From positions 26,165,862-26,229,861 of the forward strand of contig CM070874.1 of the NCBI GenBank assembly GCA_036365515.1: DNA of 64,000 nucleotides, written 5' to 3'. The position numbers and the translations under genes were made by a program. How positions within the stretch are numbered: position 1 is the first letter of the stretch; every line of letters starts with the position of its first letter. This DNA is from Torymus aiolomorphi. Taxonomy: Eukaryota; Arthropoda; Insecta; Hymenoptera; Torymidae. The notes below the pieces were generated by a model, which ran no database searches, was not told where the DNA came from, and worked only from the letters and a program-made list of their open reading frames with translations. Shown one piece after another: positions 54,341-64,000 of the stretch.

Positions 54341-54887
54341 GGGGGTTCATCTGATTTTGAGTTTATTTGGGAAGTGTTTGAAACTTTCGTCACATGTACG
54401 TGACATCATTATCTATATCATATCTTTAGAAAAAAGAACCTAGCTTCACCGTTATCGAGATATTAAACGGCAAAGTTGAACATTTTTACATGGGGTCTTA
54501 TGGGACGCGTACGCGCTAAAGATCGTTACAGTCTATAACTTCGAAGATACATTTGGCGTTTGTCTGAAAAACTAGTATGTTATTAACATCAATAATTAGA
54601 ATAACATATTAAAAGTTCAGAGATCCTAGCTTCACTGTTTTTAAGATATTGTAGTTGAAAGTATAGAATTTTAGGTGTGCGGCCGCGCGCGCAGGTGCGG
54701 TGGGGGTACACCCAGACAAGCACCGCTCTGTGGGCGCGCTCACAGACGGCACGGAGCAATGTGTCTGTGCCACTCCCGTATAAAGACGCGCTCTGACTAC
54801 GGGAGTGGGGGCACCATGCGAGTAAAGCTGTGCGCGAGGTGCGGGGTGACATTAATTTTTGATACGTTCCTTGTCGGATGAACCCCC
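54341..54887. mobile_element. TTAA-flanked MITE 2 (547 bp)
   Basis: TTAA at 54337-54340 and 54888-54891; ends GGGGGTTCATC and GATGAACCCCC. It has an internal direct repeat ('cctagcttcac...gatatt' at 54440 and 54625) and a GC-rich block at 54675-54840. It interrupts the polymerase gene. The five-G tip resembles MITE 1, so both may use the same transposase. Confidence 0.9.
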
Positions 54888-57067
54888 TTAAGGCCCGGTA
54901 GTGTATAACATACCTCTACTTATTGTGTAGAGTGGTCAGTAACTTCTTCTGTCGGGAACCAGATAGTGCTTGATGTTCCGGACACAGAGGAAGGTCCTTA
55001 TGGTCATCGTGGATGCTAGTAGGATACTCTAGATCTACTTCGAGAAGGTGACCAATGTGATGATTGTCTGTAACATTAAAAAAATCTGGAACGTTAACGT
55101 TGTCAACCCAAGAAAAGTTTCCATGCGGTAGATATTTTGTCATGGCCCATCCATATAAATTATGAGCATCATAATACATCAAATATTTTTCCTCTTCATT
55201 GGAGTTGTATCCATCCTCCATGATTTTATTATTCACCTTGGAGTAACGATTTGAATACTGGCTAATTCTACCTCTTATACCTCTTTCAACAGACATCAGC
55301 ATATCTATGTCTGTTAGTAATTCAAGTGTAACTCCCATATACTTCAACATAGCATCCCACGTGAGACCAGGAGTGGTGTAGTAATGTGCAGGGTCCAACT
55401 CATATGCCTCAATACAAGTTGATCGAAAATTTTCAAAGACGTCTGCCAAGAGAAGAACTGTTTTTAAATACAAATCACCAATACTCACCAACTGTTTTAA
55501 TATTAAACGTATTCCAAACGTTTATGGCGTGAATATAGTTAGTCTCACTAATATGGCACTCGTTTAATTTATTGAAAGTCATCTTTGTACGGCAATTCAA
55601 ATTATCTTAATTTCTCAAGAGAACTCACGTAATCATATAGAAACACTCCTTTTCTCAGCAGCAATTTGATTCGATCTGTTGTGTAGCCATCTCTAGTCTG
55701 AAATACCGTGCTCGTAATGCTTTTCTCATCCAAGTAAGATGCAAGTTTTTTCAGAGAAGACGCCATAAATCTAAAGGAATCGATAAACCTAAAGCTCATT
55801 TTATGATCCTCGATATGTTTAGTAAACGATATATATCTTTCTTTATTCTGTGCTATTAGTTGCACTCGTCCTTTGAAGGTGGCAGCAGAGGCAAGTTCTT
55901 TCGCAATGAAGTGAGAATCGTACCCTGTGAGGTTGTGAAACACTACCGGTATAAAGTATGCGTCCTTGAAGTTAATATTACATCCTTCGTGAGCAGCTCC
56001 TCTATATCTGAAACACATAGTGAATAATTAAAAACTATTTTTGATAGATTATAATAATTACATATAAATTAATACTTACTTTCCAGTAATATGACAATGG
56101 TCTCTCACCTTCTTATCAGTAAAAGAGAAAGGCTTTATACAAATATGACAGACCTTTGTTGCTAAAAATTCTTGCTTTTCGTCGTGAGTAAGGTTCATAG
56201 GTTTGGGCCTATTATAAATTTCTTTTAATTCATTGGCTAATGCTTGTAGATTCTCAATAAACCATTCAGCGGGCGTTGTGGCTCCATCCTCTAATCGTCT
56301 ATAGCTTCGGTAATAGGAGCGTTCATTGTCAAAACTACATTGTAAATAATAGCCAATACTATAGGCTTCATGTTGTTGAAAGATACGAACATCTTTTTCA
56401 TCTTTTATGCGCTTCAGAAGACACTCGAAGTCAGCATAGATGATGTAAGGAACTTTGATCTGCCGACTCTGTTGCTTGAGATAGAGACTACTATCCTTAA
56501 ACATAGACAATTGAATTTTACACTTATTCAATCGACTACAGTCAATTTCATGTGCTCTGAGTTTATCTTCTGTTTTAAAAAAAGTGTAAACACCTATCAC
56601 AAATAAAACATCTGTTATTATTATGGGTTAATTGACTTCTTACCAGTCGTGATAAACTTTTAATCCAGACGTAGTGTACTTTAGGCTCATTAGATTGGTT
56701 CACATTTTCTTCATCTTCATTATCCTCATCGATGTAGTAATTTTGCACAAGAAGTAAATTCACATGACGGTCTTCTTTCGATGTAGTTACATAACATGGG
56801 TTAACCTTATACTTACTACCATATTTTTTCAAAATATATACATTAGCAGAGACACTATTTTATTTTTAAATTTACTTATTAATTTTAAAGACACGGGGAA
56901 TGTTATGCCATTAAAGTTAAGCTCACCATCGAACTTTTTATACAAGCTCATGCGCTCAGTGTTATGTTTTTGAGGGTGTAGAGCTGGCAACACAGCCCAT
57001 TTAAAACATTGATCATCATCATGTCGTACATTCACGCAGGCCTTCTTTTTAGTGATTCTGTCTGGTA

Positions 57068-57756
57068 CAGGGTTGGTTTCACCAAAACTCTACGCTCATA
57101 GTTCGTGACTAAAGGATGGATGGCGCCGCACGACGGCTAATCAGGAAATTGACGTTCGAAGTCTTTCACCTTTTTTTTTATAGAAGCGCTATTGCGAGAA
57201 TTCAATCATATTTACAAATTTCAATGATTGTATACGAGATAAATAGAACAGGAGGATGCCTACATATTTTTTATTGTGAAAATAATCATTTTTTTCTAAT
57301 TTTCCATTATACACTGTTACCAATTTTGTGTAAAATATGCATGAATTCATGGAGTTTCGATTTTACAGAATTATTTGTACAGTTTACACCAAAATTGTGT
57401 AAAATATGAATTTCCCTATTTTAAATCTAGTCATTTGTGTACAAATAATTGTGTAAAATCGAAATTATAAGCCCATGAATTCATGCATATTTTACACAAA
57501 ATTGGTAACAGTGTATAATGGAAAATTAGAAAAAAAAATGATTATTTTCACAATAAAAAATCTGTAGGCATCCTCCTGTTCTATTTATCTCGTATACAAT
57601 CATTGAAATTTGTAAATATGATTGAATTCGCGCAATCGCGCCTAAAAAAAATGCTGAAAGAATTCGCGCTTCAATTTCCTCATCAAGCCGTCGTACGGCG
57701 CCACCAGTCTTTTAGTCACGAACTATGAGCGTAGAGTTTTGCTGAAACCAACCCTG
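57068..57756. mobile_element. hAT-type MITE (689 bp)
   Basis: The ends CAGGGTTGGTTTCA and its inverse, with arms of over 300 bp, lie next to 8-bp flanks GTCTGGTA and GTCTAATA that match at six positions. A CAGGG tip and an 8-bp duplication fit the hAT superfamily. Non-coding. It sits in the 5' part of the polymerase gene. Confidence 0.8.
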
Positions 57757-58200
57757 GTCTAATAGGGAGATGTAAGAATTGCCTTTCATTGGATTTAACT
57801 TATTAATATTCACAATCAGACTTAGAATTTGACGTAAACTCTATCCGGAACATTTTTCTTGAAATTTTGCTTCGCATATTGATTGAAATACTTTTCCAAG
57901 TCTGTTGCCTCATAAATTGAAGTATTTTTATGAAATTATGAAGTATGAAGAAATTATGTCCAAGTGGCCTAAGTTGGTTATAACGCCTGATTTTATACGT
58001 CTCTCGAACGCTGATGGCATATCACCCCATTTCACAGTCTCTCCTTTATCATCATCGTTTTGCTACATGCTTGGCGAGACTTGCTGTCTCAACTCATCAC
58101 CTATCTTTAACAAGATAGGTAATTTGTTTTATAGTAAGCAGATGCGTCATAGATGTTTGGTACTTCTGCTTTTGGGTTCTGGTATATGTTCCAGAAGATA
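57757..58200 (-). pseudogene. Probable 5' part of the Polinton polymerase gene
   Basis: The minus strand continues the gene interrupted by the hAT MITE, but stops are frequent. Fragments such as SGTYTRTQKQKY and NYFEIRAK-like stretches are weak. Position between two insertions in the polymerase gene is the main argument. Confidence 0.35.
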
Positions 58201-58204
58201 TTAA

Positions 58205-58780
58205 CCCATTAAAGCCCATGCAAAAATTTGCTGAGATAGCAACAAACTAACTATGCCATCCTTTGCATAACTGAAAAATAAAATATACGTATTTTTTCTT
58301 TTGTCATTTGCAATTGTTTATAAAAAATTATTTAAACAAATTACAAAAAATTTTATAATTTTCGAAAACTGCCTATGGGAATCGATTCTAGGAGAAAAAT
58401 CGAGACGAAAACCTATATAACACTTTTTTGTCAGAGTCCAATTTGTTAGTGTAATGTAGGAATAAACAATTGCATGTTGGGGAGAAAAAGTGACTATGTC
58501 AAGTCCCAAGCAAAATCTATCTGGAATAGCAAAAAACAAACTATCATCCTTTGCATAACTGAAAAATAAAATATACGTATTTTTTCTTTTGTCATTTGCA
58601 GTTGTTTATAAAAAATTATTTAAACAAATTACAAAAAATTTTATAATTTTCAAAAACTGACTGGGGGAATCGATTCTAGGGGAAAAATTGAGATAAAAAC
58701 CTATATAACACTTTTTTGTCAGAGTCAAATTTGTTATCGTAATATAGGGATAAACTTTTGACATGTGTTTTTACTCTTCT
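58205..58780. repeat. Left piggyBac TIR with duplicated inner block
   Basis: Two direct copies starting at about 58205 and 58505, mirrored at the right end. Confidence 0.88.
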
Positions 58781-58993
58781 GCATGGGATGTAGTCTCACT
58801 GATAAATTTTGAGATTGTATACTGAAATTGGATAAGTTCATTTCATTTCGCAAATCCTTCCGTGTTAGAGATTACGTTTGAGTGGCGGACTAACGGTTGG
58901 GAATATAAATACATTGAATTTATATTTTGAAATAATAATTTCGGAATAAACTTTTTGACTTTATATTGTTCTACATTGGTAACGCCACTGATA

Positions 58994-60652
58994 ATGCCGA
59001 GACGGAGAATTAGAGATCTACCTGATTTACTTGAAGATTCTGATATTGATGAAGGTCAACATATTGAAGTAGCATTCATTCCTAATGAACATGAAAGTTC
59101 AGATGGAGATTCGGATGGTGATCTAAATGAAGATACATTATCAAATGAATTACCTTCAGGTTCTTACGAACATGTTAAAAGTACTTACCCAAGTACTCAA
59201 AAATTGTTGGAAGCGAATCATAATTACAATTGGAAAAATGATGCTTTGAATGATATTTCTCCTGATGTCGAGTGCAACTTCAATATTTCACCTATTTCAT
59301 CATTGCGATCCAAAAATTCTTTGGAGTTGTTTGGGGTTTTCTTTTCGAAATCAATGAAAAATCATATTATTGAAGCCACTTCTGAAAATCATATCGATTT
59401 ATGTATGGATGAGCTAGAAAGATTTATTACAATCATAATGATCACAAGCTTCAATTCTAGAAAAAGTATTCGTGATTACTGGTCAAGAAAGCGAATCCTT
59501 CAGTGTCCAGTAATTGCGGAACTTATGTCGAGAAATAAATTCGTTACAATAAAAAAGAACATACAATTTTATAAACTTCAAGACACTAATCAAATTGATA
59601 AAGTCTGGAAGGTTAGAACTCTATATGATATCTTTCGTAAGAATTGCATGCAATTTGGTTTCTTTGATTATAATTTATCAATAGATGAGATAATGGTAAA
59701 ATACTTTGGTAGGTTTGGTATCAAGCAGTGTATAAGGAATAAACCTATCAGATTTGGAATTAAAGAAGGGGCACTGTGTTCTTCAGATGGGTATATATAT
59801 GACCTTGATATTTACACTGGTAAATCTGGAATCGATGAACGAAATCCTTTAGTTGCCGTTGGTTTAGGGTTTAGAGTAGTGATAAAATTACTTTCGACTT
59901 TATTAGAAACAACCCAAAGAGAAGAACTGAAAAAGTATCATATTTATTTTGACAATTTTTTCACGAACCCAGATCTTATGATACATTTGAAAAAAAAATG
60001 GTTTATTGGTGACGGGAACTGTTCGGCAGAATCGTGTCAAAGTGAAAGTCGAAATGCCAAAAAAAGCCGAAAGAGGATACACTATTCCTATGCATGAAGC
60101 GAATTCAAAATTAAATTATATTACAGTTATGGACTCAAAGCCAGTATCGATTCTCTCTTCTAAATATGGGAATGAACCAAAAGTTGAAATGCAGAGATGG
60201 CAGGAATCGTCAAAAAATTCTATTCTTTTTCTTCATTCTTTTTCTATGTATAATCAACACATAGGTGGCGTCGATCTGCATGATCAACACTGTAATGCTT
60301 CGATGCCTTCAATTCGAAGTAAGAAATGGACATGGTGCCTTGTATTACGACTCATCCAAGCATCTTTAGCAAACGCTACAGTGATTTACAATAAGTTACA
60401 TCCAGACGAAAAAAAGGGTTCCAAAGATATTGTTCAAGAAGTTTGTGAATATTATATTGACAAGTTATCCTCCAAATGTCCCCCCAAACGAAAGAAACAG
60501 AGTGAACTTCATCTCAAGAACACGTGACGAAACATGGAAGGCTTAGAAAATGTGGAATATCGACATGTCTGACAATAACGGAATGGTATTGTGAGAAATG
60601 TTTTACACCTGTTTGCAAAAATCATAAAGTAGGAGATGGCAATGAACCATAA
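58994..60652 (+). pseudogene. piggyBac-like transposase
   Basis: The probable start is ATG 58994 (PRRRIRDLPDLLEDSD), followed by an acidic N-terminus. The catalytic domain has RDYWSRKRILQCPVI, NLSIDEIMVKYFGR (Asp), YIYDLDIYTGKS (Asp) and YFDNFFTNPDL (Asp), then, after a frame change near 60030, QHIGGVDLHDQHC. A second frame change near 60525 leads into a Cys-rich tail (CGISTCL, WYCEKCF, CKNH) that ends at TAA 60652, the RING-like targeting domain of this family. The enzyme excises precisely at TTAA. Only two indels break it. Confidence 0.93.
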
Positions 60653-60739
60653 TTCAATCCTGCCGAACATATTCAGAATGATTTATGTGAATATTGATGG
60701 ATAAATGCAATAATTAGCTTGATGCTATAAGATTTTTTT

Positions 60740-61313
60740 GAGACAGTCTCAGGAGGCCGATTGTTTATCCCTATATTACGATAACAAATTGGACTCTGAC
60801 AAAAAAGTGTTATGTAGATTTTTGTCTCGATTTTTCCCCTAGAATCGATTCCCGCAGGCAGTTTTTGAAAATTATAAAATTGTTTGTAATTTGTTTAAAT
60901 AATTTTTTATAAACAATTGCAAATGACAAAAGAAAAAATAAGTATATTTTATTTTTCAGTTATGCAAAGGATGACAGTTTGTTTGTTGCTATTCCAGATA
61001 GATTTTGCTTGGGACTTGACATAGTCACTTTTTCTCCCCAACATGCAATTGTTTATTCCTACATTACACTAACAAATTGGACTCTGACAAAAAAGTGTTA
61101 TATAGGTTTTCGTCACGATTTTTCCCCTAGAATCAATTCCCGCAGTCAGTTTTTGAAAATTATAACATTTTTTGTAATTTGTTTAAATAATTTTTTATAA
61201 ACAATTGCAAATGACAAAAGAAAAAATACGTATATTTTATTTTTCAGTTATGCAAAGGATGGCACAGTTAGTTTGTTGCTATTTCAGCAAATTTTTGCAT
61301 GGGCTTTAATGGG
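60740..61313. repeat. Right piggyBac TIR with duplicated inner block
   Basis: Inverted partner of 58205-58780, again with two tandem copies (about 60760-60985 and 61025-61313). Confidence 0.88.
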
Positions 61314-61317
61314 TTAA

Positions 61318-61480
61318 TTTCTCTATCGCATGAATAGACTCAGTATTCAAATCAAGCCAGTGCTTAATATCGTTAGAATCTGTGATACCTTTGTTTACAG
61401 ATTCTAATGATTTTCAAAGTAATTTTAAAATATAAACGTAATACTCAGAGGACATCATTCTCTCCAAGGTTACTCTCGAT
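61318..61480 (-). pseudogene. Possible start of the interrupted Polinton gene
   Basis: The minus strand from about 61458 reads MMSSEYYVYILKL, a stop, then DIKHWLDLNTESIHAIEK up to the piggyBac insertion. It would continue into 58200 and below. Likely the first codons of the polymerase gene or of a small gene ahead of it. Confidence 0.35.
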
Positions 61481-62200
61481 GAACTTAAAGATTCAAATGA
61501 TGGTTAGCTGAAAAGATGAGCTCCTTATATGCTGATCTCTCAATAGTAGGTTGTTCTCACTCGACGTGTCTCGCTGCCTCCTTATATCCTCATTCTGGTG
61601 ATGGTGGGGGAGGCAGCGGGAGGAGGTGGTGGTATTCCAAGAAGTTTCAGCTTTAAAAGAGAGAGACTTCTAGAAGTCTCTCCTCCTTGAGTCGTCCTTG
61701 ACTCCTCCTTGAGTCCGCCGACTCAGTCGTCGGTCAGCAGCAGCAACTCCACGGGAAAGCTTAATCGTCGGCCAGCAGCAACTCCTCGAGTAGACCTGCT
61801 CCAGAAGACCTCCTGCTCGAGTGTGCGAGCGACTGCGGCTGAGCAGACACCGCGATTCCTCGTATAGGCCTTCCTAGACTCGAAGTTTTGGAGAGGAGTG
61901 GGAGAGAACCTACAGCAACTCCTCCGGTGGACGGCTCTCTCTGCAGATCCTCTCGGTAGTTGACCGGATGAGTGAGTGAGATATAGCGGGCACAGCGGCT
62001 CCTCTTACAGCTCTCCACGAGCTCGAGAATTTTCGGAGAGGGGAGAGAGAAGCTTCGAGAGCAGCGGTGGTGGTGGTAAACCAAAGAGTGGAGGAAGCAG
62101 CCATGACTATAAGAAGCGGTGCAGCAGAGACAGCGGCACATTCGTCGATTGCATCACTTCAGATGCACTAGCACCAGAGAGAGCTGAGCACGAGATAAAG
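61481..62200. other. GC-rich, Ser-codon-rich repeats between Polinton genes
   Basis: Repeated words such as 'gcagcagcaactcc' and 'ggtggtggtggt' occur on both strands. The frames seen here are low-complexity shadows. It may hold divergent promoters for the polymerase and the 62201 gene, since these are transcribed away from each other. Confidence 0.45.
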
Positions 62201-62876
62201 ATGGAGTACATCGTAGACATACAAGGATTTCGAAGATCATCAAACTTATTCGTGGTGAAAGAGCTATCCATCCTCGAGATCTCTGAAAACTCCATTCCAT
62301 TGTTCTACCACTTTCAGCTGCCTTGTCGGTGGAAACGGCTTCTTCGAGAAGAAAACAGGATGAACGAATGGCTTGTAAAATATTATCACGGAATTGCATG
62401 GGAGTCTGGAGTTTTTCCATATAGTTAGTTTATAGGAATTTTACAAGGTAGACTTAAAAACGAACGAAAATCCACGTAAAAGGTACGGGAAAAAAAGTGG
62501 ATTGAAGAAATGGGTCCTGGAAAGTAAGTATTAAAAGGCAAAATTCTTATAGAATTTTCAATCATTACACTTCTATTATTATCTACTATTTTCTTAGGTT
62601 AGTTAATAACATTGAGGATTTAAGATATCCGGCGCTAAAAAAATCCACAAGGACGAAAAAATTAGGTGCCCAAAACACCCGCTCTGTGCGAAACCGAACT
62701 GCGCCGTAAAGAATGCAGATTCGTTGAGATGGTGGCTGCTGGAAAATGTGTACACCCACGATAACTCACCTAACGTATCCTGGGAAGATAAGGATATCTG
62801 CGGATGCGATGATGGACAATACTCAAGAGATGTACCAATTCCACGCATAGAGAGTACTAGGAAGTTAACTGCTTAA
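62201..62876 (+). pseudogene. Polinton-linked conserved protein (right copy), with intron
   Basis: Starts MEYIVDIQGFRRSSNLFVVK, like the left copy at 45279-45781. The frame meets TAG at 62427, resumes in another frame (KNERKIHVKG, KWIEEMG), and is interrupted by a GT-AG intron at 62524-62597 (GTAAGT...TTTTCTTAG). After it a one-base loss in an A7 run shifts the frame again; the final part holds CPKHPLCAKPNC and SLRWWLLENVY and ends at TAA 62874-62876. The Cys/His cluster fits a zinc-binding site. Its function is not known. Confidence 0.6.
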
Positions 62877-63470
62877 TTGCGTCAATCTATGTATACGTAG
62901 TTTTAATAAAAATAATTTTTGTAATTTATTTATGTTTGTAAATAATAAATTAAAAAAAGAAAAAAAGAAAAAAAGAAAAAAGAGAGAAAATTTTGGAGAT
63001 GAAAAAAGAAAATTTTCAAAAAGGTATGGATGTTCCTCATAGGTGAGAGCGTAGGGTGGGGTTTTCAACATTTTCTCTCTTTTTCTTTTATGACTTTTTA
63101 TCAATAAAACAAAAAAAAAATACGCGAATACATACATACGCGCACACACAAATAATTTTCATGTTTTCAATTTTAATATAACACAGATATACAATCACTC
63201 ATTCATTCCTTTTTCTCACATACGTGCCTTATTCATTAACACTAATACATAATCATTTTTTCAAACATGTATACACACACACATTCTTAATATTTTAATT
63301 TAAAACAGGTACATGTTCATGCATTTCTTTTTTTGCTTATTCATACATAGGTTCTAACAAATATTTAAACGTAATTTTAGACGTAATTTTACACACCAGG
63401 GTGGCAAGTACTTAATTCCCTGAGGTACTAAATTCCTCAACAAGTCCAGAAACACTTCGGGCTTCTGGAC
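62877..63470. other. Low-complexity AT-rich DNA
   Basis: Runs of AAAAAAG (62953-63000) and many 'cacatac' or 'cattcatt' words. No gene is recognised. Confidence 0.6.
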
Positions 63471-63607
63471 TTCATCGGAGTCAATTCCAAAAATACGTCA
63501 GAATTTCGGACTTGATGGGAGTCAATTTCGGAAACACGTCGGATTTTCGGAAGTGACTCCCATCAAGTCCGAAATTCTGACTTGTTTTCGGAATTGACTC
63601 CGATGAA
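63471..63607. repeat. Near-perfect 68-bp-arm hairpin
   Basis: TTCATCGGAGTCAATTCC through AGTCAATTTCGG is inverted at 63545-63607 with few mismatches. Shorter related words (CTGGACTT, TTCCAGACA) extend to 63440 and 63640. It could be a small MITE or a folded repeat. Confidence 0.8.
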
Positions 63608-64000
63608 CTCTGAAAACACGTTGCACTTCCAGACACTTCCTTTAGGATGCAAGAAGTGCAAAATCTGCAACTCTGATACACACATGCACATACACAATGA
63701 TTTTTAATTTTCATGCATTCATTCATTTTTTCGCTCATACATTTATACATTTCATTAAAACAAACACATGAATACGTTCATTCTTTCAACATTTTGTGAC
63801 GTGGCAAATTGCACGTCACATAGAAAAGTGCAGACATGGATGTACGCGGCAGTCGCGGCGAGCAACGTTCAGGCACGCGACGTCGTACACACACCCACAT
63901 GTGCGCGCCCGCCCTACCGCTACCCTTTCCCCGCGCGCAACTCCTTCCCGTTTCTCTCCTCACGTGCATCTCTGGCCAGGAGACGAAGACACCAGCAGCG
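63608..64000. other. Unassigned right edge
   Basis: AT-rich, then from 63790 GC-rich with a short palindrome (TGTGACGTGGCAAATTGCACG). It could be the edge of a promoter or another repeat. No frame is supported. Confidence 0.4.

Larger units (their letters stand above)
53192..57067 (-). pseudogene. Polinton protein-primed family B DNA polymerase, fragmented
   Basis: Read from about 57067 downwards. Blocks are HICIKPFSF with HCHITGK (zinc-like, 56100), YIIYADFECLL (exonuclease Asp and Glu, about 56440), FHNLTGYDSHF (55930), MYYDAHNLYGWAM (polymerase motif A, about 55145), KLLINAVYGKTME (motif B, 54180) and LLYTDTDSLIYE (motif C, 53880). These define a protein-primed B-family polymerase, which copies linear Polinton DNA. 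It is broken by at least six frame changes or stops and by a TTAA MITE (54341-54887). Spacers of 50-110 bp between blocks at 55500-55600, 56020-56075 and 56600 are either small introns or decay. The N-terminal part was moved away by further insertions. Confidence 0.88.
58205..61313 (+). mobile_element. piggyBac-type transposon with both ends (3,109 bp)
   Basis: TTAA at 58201-58204 and 61314-61317; ends CCCATTAAAGCCCATGC and the exact inverse. The subterminal arms (58205-58780 and 60740-61313) each hold two tandem copies of a block of about 300 bp that includes CAAAGGATG and CAATTTGTTA. The middle encodes a piggyBac transposase with two frame changes. Perfect tips and intact TTAA sites suggest a recent insertion into the Polinton. 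Confidence 0.95.

Noticed and set aside
54589..54881. Frames in the GC-rich part of MITE 2
   Set aside because: They lie within a non-autonomous element and do not match known proteins.
61761..62141. Ser/Cys-rich frames on both strands as a secreted protein
   Set aside because: Low-complexity codon repeats read similarly in several frames; no signal peptide or domain is convincing.

Overview
The window looks like gene-poor, transposon-packed chromosomal DNA from an arthropod, most probably an insect; Hymenoptera is plausible but not proven. The reasons are the AT-rich background, an intron with GT-AG ends, and the mix of mobile elements: Ty3/gypsy, an R1-clade-like LINE, Penelope-like, P/THAP9-like, piggyBac, a DUF4817-type mariner relative, a Polinton/Maverick and many foldback MITEs. 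I see no clear single-copy host gene, no rRNA or tRNA gene and no CRISPR array. Almost every long reading frame belongs to a mobile element, and most are broken.

Layout. 1-477: a 63-bp minisatellite. 591-4119 (minus): gag and truncated pol of a gypsy-type element, with a primer-binding-site-like sequence next to an AT-rich LTR-like stretch and a (TA)n run. 5033-9010: a foldback structure around a mariner-superfamily transposase. That transposase is split by a 938-bp MITE with CACAGTG ends and a 5-bp GC-rich duplication (Transib-like). 9548-10121 and 42391-43019: the two halves of one DDE-like reading frame.

10122-42390: a 32.3-kb insertion separates those halves. It has mirrored ends starting CCCTACTG and an AT/AT duplication; removing it brings the frame back into register. 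Its two arms (about 3.4 kb without later insertions) are palindromic inside. The nest contains two Penelope-like copies with hammerhead-like motifs, a full-length but mutated LINE, a MITE, a P-like relic carrying a solo LTR, a cluster of GC-rich hairpins with a similar apex, a second and longer P/THAP9-like transposase, a foldback element made of 90-bp repeats, and a TA-flanked MITE.

43020-45278: dispersed and tandem repeats. 45279-62876: a decayed Polinton/Maverick. It keeps a conserved flank gene, major capsid, penton-like capsid, protease, a small basic protein, the C-terminal half of the packaging ATPase, two conserved proteins, integrase, a small protein and a protein-primed family B DNA polymerase. 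It is interrupted by two TTAA-flanked MITEs, a hAT-type MITE and a 3.1-kb piggyBac with both ends. A second copy of the flank gene lies at 62201-62876. 62877-64000: low-complexity DNA and a hairpin.

The genes do not form a cellular pathway. The window records successive insertions, and several can be ordered because one element interrupts another. The best new leads are the 32-kb nested inverted-repeat element, the hairpin cluster, the RSS-like MITE and the Penelope-like palindromes.
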